Below are positions 15,201-23,900 of a stretch of 24,173 nt of DNA, in pieces. Each line of letters begins with the position of its first letter. The stretch's first letter is position 1. The stretch is taken from positions 1-24,173 of IMG/VR virus record IMGVR_UViG_3300029448_000433; one strand, 5' to 3'. Source of the stretch: a virus. The position numbers were made by a program, and so were the translations under genes. Below the pieces are notes generated by a model. The model searched no databases. It was given only the letters and a program-made list of their open reading frames with translations, and was not told the DNA's origin.

Positions 15201-17446
15201 TGCCTTATATCGTCGTTGAAAATTTCAAAGGTGGTATCGATGGGCGTCGGATGGATGTTACCGCCACCCCAGGCACGTTGACGGAGTTAAAGAACGCGCA
15301 TATCACCCGTGGTGGTGAGATCGAAAAGCGACCAGCCTTCGTGGAGTTATGTACCTTGCCGACTGATACCTCTGGGCTGGCAGCATCGGCAGATACACTG
15401 TTCACCTTTGGATCAGTTGCATCTGTCAGTCTACCGTCTGGCGCTCCGTCCAATCTGACTTATCAACGACTGGTGCATCCGACGAATAGCAGCACCGCGC
15501 TATCGCGGGTCGCAGACGTAGAGATCTATTCCGGCAAGACATACGCCGTCGCAGAGTTTGCTGACGGCTCTTTGAATCATTACTACAACACTTCCCGCGT
15601 GACCCAGTTGTTTGATGGTCGCGCCTCTGGGCAGTACACCATCACGGGTGGCACAAAAGGTGCAATCACCAGTATCACTGTGAACGGTGTCGAGGCTCTG
15701 GGATCGAGTGTCCAGATGGCCTACACCGAAGCGACGTTTACTGGGGGCGGTGGGAGTGGTGCAACATCAACAGTGACCCTCTCAAGCGGTGCTGTCAGCT
15801 CGATTGCTGTAAACGATGGCGGGTCGGGATATTCGACTGTGCCGACAGTCGTGATTTCTGGCGGGGGTGGCAACAGCGCCACGGCGACAGCAACCATCTC
15901 GGCGCAAGTGGCCTCCGTGACAGTCACAAACGGGGGCAGCGGTTATTCGAGCTCGCCCACGGTGGGCTTTTCTGGCGGGGGCGGGTCTGGTGCGACAGCC
16001 ACGGCAAATCTCTCTGCGGGCGCGGTGTCTTCACTAACGATTACGAGTGGTGGATCGGGGTATTCAAGTGCGCCGACGGTTTCCTTTTCTGGTGGCGGTG
16101 GTTCCAGTGCAGCCGGTACGGCCGTCCTGGGGTCAGGCTCGATTGCATCAATTTCTGTGACGGGCGGGGGCAGCGGTTATGCCAACGACAGCACGACGTC
16201 TTTCGCAACCAAGGTAGCGTCGCAACTCGATACTTTTTCAAGCAGCCCAGAATACAGTGGAGCCGATGCCGGAAGCAAGGTTCACGTTCTCGCTGCTGCC
16301 AGTGGAACAGGATCGAACGGATTTTCAATAGTAATGACTGTTGCTGCCGGGACTGCATCCGGCTACGACATTACCTCAAGCGGAACGTCCGCTGTCGGGG
16401 GCAGTTCAACGACCTATACCACCTCAATGAGCGGAGGCGGTTCGTCTGGAGGAACGTACACCCCAGGTGAATTTGTCTGGACGTCTGGCAATAAGGTTTA
16501 CCAATTGTCAGAGTCCGTCATGTTCTTCAGTGGTATCGACTCTCCGACTGAGTGGCTTGATGCCAGTATCGGCGCAGGGTTCATTAATATGTCGAATCAG
16601 GCAGCGGGTTCTGAGAAGTTAAAGGCGATGGCCAACTACTACCAGAACGCTGCCATTTTCTCTGAACGTGCTGTACAGATCTGGTTCATCGACCCTGACC
16701 CTGATAAAAACTCCCAGTTACAGGTGCTTTCCAATACCGGCACAATAGCAGGCCATAGCGTTGTTCAGTTTGGCGATAACGACGTCTTTTATCTCTCGGA
16801 AACGGGGGTACGTTCTCTGCGGGCGCGTGACTCATCCAACGCTGCTTTCGTCGGCGATGTGGGCAATCCTATTGATGACATCATTCGGGCAGAGATACAG
16901 GCAAGTAGAAGTAATGCTGTAATTGCAAAAGGGGTGATCGAGCCGAGGGAAGGCCGGTACTGGTTAGCCATCGGCACCAAGATATACGTCTTCTCCTACT
17001 TCCCTGGGTCAAAGGTGCAGGCATGGTCAACCTATGAGCCGGGATTCACGGTAGACGCCTTCGCAGTACAGGGCGAGAAACTTTATGTGCGCGATACCGC
17101 AAACAAACTTTATCTTTATGGCGGGACAACAGGAACAACCTACGATTCCTCGACTGTTACCGCGACGATCCCATTCCTTGATGCTGGTTCACCGGCAACG
17201 ACCAAAGCGTATTCGGCTATAGACCTTGCTTGCGATGGCGTCTGGGCCGTCAACGTCGCTACCGATCCGCGAGATATTACCAAGACTGAACTGATTGCCA
17301 CGGTGCCGGACACGACTTACGGCATGGGGTCGGCAGCCTTCCAGGGCTTGTCTACGCATATCGGACTGAAACTAACCAACACTGATCCCGGGTCGGCCAA
17401 AGTGGCCAACTTGGTTGTTCATTACCAGAGCGCACAGGCCGACTGA
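15200..17446 (+). CDS. Tail nozzle protein (T7 gp12-like) with Gly-rich insert
   Basis: A 748-residue protein, close to the length of T7 gp12 (about 790). It opens with the family-typical NFKGGIDGRR and 'ELKNAHITRGGEIEKRPAFV' type start. The rest forms beta-propeller-like strands: FSERAVQIWFIDPD, DVFYLSETGVRSLRARD, IGTKIYVFSYFPGSKVQAWS and GEKLYVRDTANKLYLYGG. Residues about 181-330 are an insertion made of four tandem Gly/Ser/Thr repeats. The protein closes the head-tail channel. It follows the adaptor with a TGATG overlap and is itself coupled to the next gene in the same way. The family call is firm on context and on the strand motifs; the insert is not a feature of T7 gp12. Confidence 0.82.
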   Translation: MPYIVVENFKGGIDGRRMDVTATPGTLTELKNAHITRGGEIEKRPAFVELCTLPTDTSGLAASADTLFTFGSVASVSLPSGAPSNLTYQRLVHPTNSSTALSRVADVEIYSGKTYAVAEFADGSLNHYYNTSRVTQLFDGRASGQYTITGGTKGAITSITVNGVEALGSSVQMAYTEATFTGGGGSGATSTVTLSSGAVSSIAVNDGGSGYSTVPTVVISGGGGNSATATATISAQVASVTVTNGGSGYSSSPTVGFSGGGGSGATATANLSAGAVSSLTITSGGSGYSSAPTVSFSGGGGSSAAGTAVLGSGSIASISVTGGGSGYANDSTTSFATKVASQLDTFSSSPEYSGADAGSKVHVLAAASGTGSNGFSIVMTVAAGTASGYDITSSGTSAVGGSSTTYTTSMSGGGSSGGTYTPGEFVWTSGNKVYQLSESVMFFSGIDSPTEWLDASIGAGFINMSNQAAGSEKLKAMANYYQNAAIFSERAVQIWFIDPDPDKNSQLQVLSNTGTIAGHSVVQFGDNDVFYLSETGVRSLRARDSSNAAFVGDVGNPIDDIIRAEIQASRSNAVIAKGVIEPREGRYWLAIGTKIYVFSYFPGSKVQAWSTYEPGFTVDAFAVQGEKLYVRDTANKLYLYGGTTGTTYDSSTVTATIPFLDAGSPATTKAYSAIDLACDGVWAVNVATDPRDITKTELIATVPDTTYGMGSAAFQGLSTHIGLKLTNTDPGSAKVANLVVHYQSAQAD
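15740..16192 (+). repeat. Tandem GGSGY repeats inside the nozzle gene
   Basis: The codons for G-G-S-G-Y start at residues 207, 245, 284 and 322, so the unit is 38-39 residues (about 115 bp). Each unit has an S-G-G-G-G-(S/N)-(G/S)-A block, a Thr/Ala-rich strand and a V-(S/T)-(S/T)-(I/L)-x-(V/I) strand before GGSGY. Copies differ at many third positions, so the array is old or under protein-level selection. Confidence 0.85.
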
Positions 17447-17934
17447 TGATTCTTGAGCCAATAACTCCAAACGACGTTTTTGATGTTGCTTATCGGATGC
17501 GGGATCAGGACTTTGAAGAGATTCGCCTGCCATACCGTTCAGAGAGTCGTAGAAAAGTCGCCACGATCTTGATGGACAACTTAACTGGGTATTACGCCGA
17601 TGGCTGGACAATGTGCAACGACCGGGGAAAGCGTGTCGCGATCTGTGGTTGGTCACGTTATCCAGAGAAGCTGACGCGGGCCAAGGTCGGATTTTTCGCA
17701 ACAGATGACTTTAATAGGATGCGCTACACGATCACGAAAACGATTCGAGAAAACTTGGATCACTGGGCGCAGCAGCGTGATGTTGTTCAGATGGATTGCC
17801 AGTCTCTTGAAGACTATGACGACGCGCACAAGTGGATTGAATTCTTTGGTTTTAAGCGTGGTGATGTGTTGCCCGATTGGCGGGACACAGGCCATAACTA
17901 CATTAACTTTTCAAAACAGATAGCAATTCTTTAG
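17446..17934 (+). CDS. T7 gp13-like protein with GNAT-like fold
   Basis: A 162-residue protein in the gp13 position, between the nozzle and the gp14-like gene. It reads like a degenerate acetyltransferase fold: ITPNDVFDVAYRMRD at the start, a central sheet (GKRVAICGWSRY, KVGFFATDDF), a helix DDAHKWIEFFGFKRGD and a terminal strand GHNYINFSK. T7 gp13 has the same order of parts ('...RFLKTIGAVF...' before a last strand), is needed for virion morphogenesis and is not known to acetylate anything. No clear acetyl-CoA loop (R/Q-x-x-G-x-G/A) is visible here, which speaks for a structural or assembly role. Confidence 0.65.
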   Translation: MILEPITPNDVFDVAYRMRDQDFEEIRLPYRSESRRKVATILMDNLTGYYADGWTMCNDRGKRVAICGWSRYPEKLTRAKVGFFATDDFNRMRYTITKTIRENLDHWAQQRDVVQMDCQSLEDYDDAHKWIEFFGFKRGDVLPDWRDTGHNYINFSKQIAIL

Positions 17935-17945
17935 AGGATAGAGAT

Positions 17946-18818
17946 ATGTGTGATCCAGTAACAGCATTAATCACAACCGCTCAATTTATTGGTGCAAACG
18001 CTCCAGCACTAATTGCAGCAACAGGAGCAGCAGTATCGGGTGCTACTTATGAGGAAGGGCGTAAGGGCGCCCATAGAGCAAGAGAGGCGGGGAAGGCTGC
18101 ACAGAGTACTGCAACGGATCAGTACAACGAGCAAACAAAGATCAGTCAGGATCGCTATACAGCGCAACAGGACTTAATGGAAGCTGAGAGAGTACGGGTA
18201 GCGGAACGAGAGGCTGCTATGGAAGCAGAACGCACAAGAATGAGGGACGAAGAACAGCAAAGGCAGAACCGAATTGCTGGAGGGCGATCCGCTGTATCTG
18301 ATGTTTTTGGCCAGACCTTCAATCCGGACTTTTACGACAAGCAGCAGCAGGCTTTCTTGGATTTCCAAAATCCACAACTGGAAGACCAATATAAAGATGC
18401 CGGATCAGAACTGTTGTTCGCTCTCACCAGAACTGGGCTCGGGCAATCCTCTGCGATGAACAAACGTCAGGCGAAACTGTCTGACACTTACACACAGGCC
18501 GGTCAGGATATTGTGGATGAGGGAGCCAGAAGAAGGGCGCAGACTGAAGCAGCCGTCAATCAACAGAAGCAAATGCTGATGGGGCAGGCTGAAGCAGCGC
18601 ACGATCCTTCCTATATGCGGGGTCTGGCGCAATCCCAGTCTGCATCGTTGGCTGCACCTCAATCCTTGTCAAACCTTGGGGACGTTTTTGCAACTGCGCT
18701 CTCTGGGATCACCAGCGCATACGATCAGGAAAGACGAAAAACGGCTATCGCTGACAGGATGCGCCGAGCTTCCGAATACGGGATCAGTGGTGAAGGCCCA
18801 ACAAATATCGTGAGTTAG
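17946..18818 (+). CDS. Internal virion protein, T7 gp14-like
   Basis: A 290-residue protein that starts Met-Cys, then a hydrophobic stretch (ALITTAQFIGANAPALIAATGAAVSGA, here residues 6-32), then a long charged coiled coil (about residues 40-105, rich in Glu, Arg and Gln) and further helices. A Met-Cys start with an N-terminal membrane-active stretch and a helical body is the layout of T7 gp14, which is ejected first and makes the outer-membrane channel. Position behind the gp13-like gene agrees. GAGGATAGAG before the ATG is a good ribosome site. Confidence 0.72.
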   Translation: MCDPVTALITTAQFIGANAPALIAATGAAVSGATYEEGRKGAHRAREAGKAAQSTATDQYNEQTKISQDRYTAQQDLMEAERVRVAEREAAMEAERTRMRDEEQQRQNRIAGGRSAVSDVFGQTFNPDFYDKQQQAFLDFQNPQLEDQYKDAGSELLFALTRTGLGQSSAMNKRQAKLSDTYTQAGQDIVDEGARRRAQTEAAVNQQKQMLMGQAEAAHDPSYMRGLAQSQSASLAAPQSLSNLGDVFATALSGITSAYDQERRKTAIADRMRRASEYGISGEGPTNIVS

Positions 18819-18829
18819 GAGGAAGGGTT

Positions 18830-19687
18830 ATGAGTATTAACTGGAATTCGTTGTTTCAGAATTTAGGCGCCCTCGCTCCTCAAATCGCGAATTTCGCGAG
18901 TGCAGCTCGAGGCCCGATAGGTCTTGGCATGATGGGTGGGGGCTTCGCTAGTGCGCTTAAAGGGCAGCAACAGGAATACGATGCCTGGAGGCGTAAATAT
19001 GATGATGAACGACGCTTGATGGAAGAAGCAAATCTGGGGCGTCACAATCAATTTATGGCCAAAAAAGCCTTGCGTGATGATGAGATCGCACGGCAGGCAG
19101 GTATCCAACAACAGAGCGAGGCGTTATTCGATCAATCTTTGCAGCGACAAAAATCAATGGACTCGGAAATTGAGGCCCGCATGAAAGACACGCTGGCACA
19201 GTACGCAGATATTCCGGCAGCGCCGATACCTAAAACACAAGGCGCGACAGAGGCGCCCAAGGTCGTGGCCGAAAATCTCAACAAGCAGATGGCAGATCAG
19301 GCTGCGAGAAATCAGTCCAGGTCGCAGGCCAGAGCGCAGGTACTCGCTCCCGGCTTTGCGTTAGCCAATGCAGGTTTACAGGCCGGCGACATTAACAATG
19401 CGCTCCAATCTACTGCTGCTCAAAGTCAGAGAAGCGGGCGGGTTGCCGACATTGAACAGCAGATGTTTAATCCGGTTCCGCTGTACCCGACCTCTGAGAC
19501 AGGCATCGACCCACGGGCTGATATCAACAAACTGATCGGCTCCACGATGTTCAATATGGGTAATCAGATCAGGCCATCGTTCAGCGATATGTTTGGCTCA
19601 ATGTTCCCTTCCAGTAACACCCGTCAACCAACGCCTCGACCGTGGTCTTCAGTTTACGGGAACACTTACAACACTCGACCGAGATAA
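18830..19687 (+). CDS. Probable second internal virion protein
   Basis: A 285-residue protein with a strong GGAGG site before the ATG. Residues 11-45 are hydrophobic and Gly/Ala-rich (LAPQIANFASAARG, IGLGMMGGGFASALKG), then a charged, Gln-rich helical part (about 46-120), a basic Ala/Gln-rich part, and a Pro/Ser/Thr-rich tail. The layout mirrors the preceding gp14-like gene, and the position is that of an extra ejection protein. I do not recognise a family. It could be a diverged copy of the gp14-like protein or an additional membrane-channel subunit. Confidence 0.6.
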   Translation: MSINWNSLFQNLGALAPQIANFASAARGPIGLGMMGGGFASALKGQQQEYDAWRRKYDDERRLMEEANLGRHNQFMAKKALRDDEIARQAGIQQQSEALFDQSLQRQKSMDSEIEARMKDTLAQYADIPAAPIPKTQGATEAPKVVAENLNKQMADQAARNQSRSQARAQVLAPGFALANAGLQAGDINNALQSTAAQSQRSGRVADIEQQMFNPVPLYPTSETGIDPRADINKLIGSTMFNMGNQIRPSFSDMFGSMFPSSNTRQPTPRPWSSVYGNTYNTRPR

Positions 19688-19692
19688 CGGCA

Positions 19693-20964
19693 ATGGCTAA
19701 GTACACAACATTCTCACCGCTGTATAACAACACCGGACTCGGAGCTGCTGCGAAAAACTTTCAAAGCACGATGTTTGGAGGTGGTGGAGGTGGCGCATCA
19801 GAACTTGACCCCTCGCAGATTTACGCTAACGAGCAGTTGGCTGAACAGCGAAAGAGGGTAGCAGCACAACAACAGTTTGAGACAGGCCAATGGAGGGATA
19901 GATTTAATCAGCCAAATGCTTCCCCGACATTGTTCGGCAGTAATTATGCTCAAGAGCAAGCAGGGCTGAGTCACATAACAGGCAGAGATATGTTGTTGCG
20001 GGGAACCCCTTATGCCAATCAACCAGCAACAGGAATCTCTAGCGCAATGGCGGGAGCGCCTTTAGCGCAGAGCCCAGATGGCACACCCGTTTCAAATGCC
20101 ATGCTGCCACAGCCAATCACATCCGAAGCAGACTGGCAACGGGTTGGATACCTTATGGGTCGAAACCAGATGGATACAGGTGGATGGTCGGCCGGGACTC
20201 GTCAAGACAATTTCGATGCAAGTTTGGCCAATAATTTAGAAAAACAGGCTCTTGCAGATAAAGGCGCAATGGCACGACAGCGAGTGGTTACAGACGGCGC
20301 AAATGAGAAACAACGAATCGCAGATACAGGCTCAATGGCTCGGCAGCAACAGTCGGACGAATCATCAGAAACGCGACAGTCCGGCGTGAACGTAACAAAC
20401 GAATTCAGCAATCAGGGTGTTCTTTCTCCAAGCGCATCCAGACAACTGATTCCTGATTACCAGTCCATGACGCCGGAAGATTTATCAGCGTTAGGGTATC
20501 AAAGGGTCGGCAATGGTCTTAGATCATTAAGCACAAGCAGGTATGACTGGACACTTTCTGAGCAAGTTGCATCAGGAAGAAACATTAATTCGTACTTCAA
20601 AGGTCAGTCAGAAGAAACGCAAGGCTTGGCACAGTTAATTCCAGACAGTGTATTGGATTCTTTTCAGACAGATATCGCAGCCGAATTTAAAAGAACGGGT
20701 GATAACAAAAAAGCGGTCGATCAGATAATGGGGTCAGAGTTTGATGGCGGTGTGACTTTAATTGAAGAAGCCGACGGTTCTTTTGGAGGGGAAGATACAG
20801 CGATCTCTACTAAACAATTAAAAGAAGCGAGCAAGCATTTTAGGGCATGGGCCACTAAAGGAGAAGCCGCACAAGGACGGACGATAGTTGCTGGTTGGTT
20901 GAAATCACTGGGCTATCCAGAGAAGCACATTAACAGCATTATGCACCATATAGAAAATAACTAA
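19693..20964 (+). CDS. Probable internal virion protein, gp15 position
   Basis: The ATG at 19693, five bases after the previous TAA with GAG upstream, is preferred over ATG 19642, which would overlap the previous gene by 46 bases. The 423-residue product has a run of six glycines near residue 30, long Gln/Arg-rich helical parts, a 22-residue repeat at residues 188-231 and a more globular C-terminal third (YLMGRN, LIPDSVLDSFQTDIAAEFKR, GRTIVAGWLKSLGYPEKHI). No catalytic motif is visible. Its place between the gp14-like genes and the giant gene suggests the role of T7 gp15, a tube-forming ejection protein, although it is shorter than gp15 (about 750 residues). Its TAA overlaps the ATG of the next gene (TAATG). 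Confidence 0.65.
   Translation: MAKYTTFSPLYNNTGLGAAAKNFQSTMFGGGGGGASELDPSQIYANEQLAEQRKRVAAQQQFETGQWRDRFNQPNASPTLFGSNYAQEQAGLSHITGRDMLLRGTPYANQPATGISSAMAGAPLAQSPDGTPVSNAMLPQPITSEADWQRVGYLMGRNQMDTGGWSAGTRQDNFDASLANNLEKQALADKGAMARQRVVTDGANEKQRIADTGSMARQQQSDESSETRQSGVNVTNEFSNQGVLSPSASRQLIPDYQSMTPEDLSALGYQRVGNGLRSLSTSRYDWTLSEQVASGRNINSYFKGQSEETQGLAQLIPDSVLDSFQTDIAAEFKRTGDNKKAVDQIMGSEFDGGVTLIEEADGSFGGEDTAISTKQLKEASKHFRAWATKGEAAQGRTIVAGWLKSLGYPEKHINSIMHHIENN
20254..20385 (+). repeat. 66-bp in-frame repeat in the gp15-position gene
   Basis: The codons for ADKGAMARQ (from 20254) recur as ADTGSMARQ (from 20320), 66 bp or 22 residues apart, followed in both by Gln/Glu/Arg-rich residues. It is a helical repeat; the two copies have drifted at the DNA level. 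Confidence 0.7.
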
Positions 20965-23900
20965 TGGCGAGACTGAGCCTTTATGACGGCCTTTATATGC
21001 CGTCAAATACGCTTGAACCTGTCGATGATCTCGACTCGCAGAATTCAACAAACCTAAGAATTTATGACGGCCTTTATATGCCGTCAAATACGGTGCTTGA
21101 TGCCCCGCAGGCGATTGATACGCTTGAACCTGTCGATGATCTCGACTCGCAGAATTCAACAAACCTAAGAATTTATGACGGTCTATTTTCCCCACCCGTC
21201 ATCACCCCGGCCATCGGTGACGAAGAAGAAGCAGACGAACTGCTAGTGGCGCCATCGGTTGAGCAGGTACAGCCGGAAACTACTGCGCCGATAACTACAT
21301 CTGCAATAGATCCAGCCCCAGAGAAAGGATTGTTTGACTCTGCGATTGACTCTTTCATGGGTGTAGATAACGTCAGGCAGGGTATCGCGAAAAATTGGCG
21401 CGAGGCCGAGAGTCTTGGGGATTACCTCTATCCAGAAACTTTAAGAGACATAGATCGACGAGATTTCGAGGATTATGGAAAGCCACTAGCAGAGGCAGTT
21501 AAGTCTGTTCCAGACCTCGCGCAGCAAACGGCAGGCGGTCTGATGCAATACGGAGCCTCCGGCGCGAACGAAGATTACAAGATTGGGGAAAATTACGCTC
21601 TTTATCGTTTAGGACAATTATGGAAACCCGCTGTTGAAAAGAAAGGTGCTGAACTAGCGGAAACAGCAGCCAAGGAGCTGAAAAAAAGCGGTGAGCAGTT
21701 TGAGCCCGGATCGCGAGGCCACTACGTTTACCAGATCGCGCTGCAAACAGGAAATATGATCCCGGCGGTTGCTGTAACAGTTGCTACGAGAAATCCAAAC
21801 CTCGGCGCAACGATCATGGGTACTCAAGCGTTTTCGCTCAAATATGACGAGTCAATCAGAGTAGACGGACGAACCCACGATCAGGCTACCGTGGACGGTT
21901 TAGTGTTCGGGTTATCCGAATTGCTGACAGAGAGAATTCCTCTTGGGATTATCACCAAAGAAGGTGGCACGTTCGTCTGGCGTGTTGCTAAAGGTGCAGC
22001 AGCAGAGGGTATTCAAGAGCCTGTAAACCAAATTATTCAAAACCTGTACGACGTCGGTGTTCTCGACAAGAAGATGACGTTAGATCAGGCGATACACGAA
22101 ATAAAAGAGGCAGCCAAGATCGGCGGTGGCACAGGTGCCGTCCTTGCTGCCCTTACCCATGTGTTCGTCAGAAAGCGCGGTGGCGTAACGCCTCCGACCG
22201 GAGATCGCCTATCTGATGATATGCCGGACGGAACACAAGAAGAACGAGACGCAACAGCAGCGTTTGTAGACGCAGAACTGGAGAAAGGACGAGAACAGCC
22301 TGCTCCATCACAGCCCGTAGGGCAAGGCATTACTTCCGTATTAGGCGCTGAACAGCGTACCGTTAAGACACAGGCCGGTACGGCCGTCGATGTTTTACCG
22401 GAGGTTATCGATGCAGCAAATCTAATACCCGCCGATGCAGAGTTACAGCCACGGGATCGGGATCGCGCAGCGATGGAATCTCAGATAACGCGGATCGCGT
22501 CCGAGCTTGATCCAAACCAGTTGGGCCTGCAACCCGACGCGGATCGGGGCGCTCCGATCATTGGCCCGGACAACACAATCGAATCCGGCAATGGCCGAGT
22601 AATGGCCATAACGATGGCGCAAAAGCAGTTCCCAGAACGGTTCGAGGCGTATAAGAACTTCCTTGAGGAACAGGGCTACGACCGCGATCAGTTAGACCAG
22701 ATGCAGGTGCCGGTACTGGTGCAGAGACGCACGACCGAGATGAGTCAGGACGAGCGGATGCGGTTCGCGCAAGAGGCCAACGCTGCCACACTGGCCAAGT
22801 TATCTGCGACCGAGCAGGCCAAGGTAGATTCCTCACGCCTGACGCCGGCCGTTATCGCGCAGTTGCAGACAGATGATCTCAATGCTGCTGCAAACCGTGA
22901 TTTCGTCAAGTCGGCCATCGAGGTACTGGCGCCCACGGCAGAGGAAAAGAATGTCCTCGTAGACAAGAGCGGGGCGCTCTCCAAGGAAGGTTTAAGTCGT
23001 GTCAAAGGCGCGGTACTGGCAAACGCATACCCCAATCAGGAAGGGCTGCTCGAGCAGCAGCTTGAATCGACGGACGAGGACACCAGAGCCGTGTCCCAGG
23101 CATTGCTGAACGCAGCGCCACGGATCGTGCAGACTCGCGATCTTCTACCCGAGGATCGGCGTGAGCAATATGAGATTGCCGATGATCTGGTGGAGGCAGC
23201 GCAGGCGCTTGCCGATATGAAAAGCAAAGGCATGAGTCTTTCCGACTACCTCAACCAGTCTGATATTTTTGGAACGAATGAAAACGCACTCGCGATCTTG
23301 ACGGCGTTTTTAAACCCAAACAATGACCGCGCTGCGGGCGTAGACAAGATAAAAGAGTTTATAAACGATTATCTGGCCGTTGTGCCGACCGAGCGCACTG
23401 CCACGCTTTTTGGCGATAAGCCGATGAGCAAGGCCGACATTCTTGATTTTGCATTAAAACGGCACAAGGAACGCTTTGGTAAGCCGGCCGAGCAGAAGGG
23501 ATTATTCAATCCTGCTGGGCAGTCCACCACAAGTCAGCCAGAGCCGAAGCCAGAAACAAAGCCGGACGTTTTTACCCCACAACAGTTTTACGATGGCCCG
23601 CCATTAAAGTCTGGCAAAGAAGCGTTTGACGTTTTAACTAAAGAGCGAAACAAGCGTAAGTCGGCCGACCCCGGGGAATTTTTCACGATTGAGGTTCCGC
23701 TTGGGGATCAGAAGGTTACTGCAACATGGGTCAGCGGTAAGACGAACTGGCGTGTTGATGGCGTGATCGTTAGCGTCAAAGTCGTCAAGGAAATGACGCT
23801 TGAGCCGGTCAAAAAGCCAGCGACGAAAATGTTTACCCCACAACAGTTTTACGATGGCCCGCCACTAACGTCTGGCAAAAGAGTCGTTACTGTTTTACAA

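Larger units (their letters stand above)
20980..21092 (+). repeat. 32-bp direct repeat with hairpin (pair A)
   Basis: A 32-bp sequence beginning TTTATGACGG and ending CAAATACG is identical at 20980-21011 and 21061-21092, 81 bp (27 codons) apart, at the very start of the giant gene. Each copy encodes YDGLYMPSNT and contains a perfect inverted repeat, TGACGGC with GCCGTCA around CTTTATAT. Confidence 0.95.

Noticed and set aside
17446-17934. Active GNAT acetyltransferase
   Set aside because: The fold resembles GNAT, but no acetyl-CoA binding loop is visible and the gene order points to the structural gp13 class.
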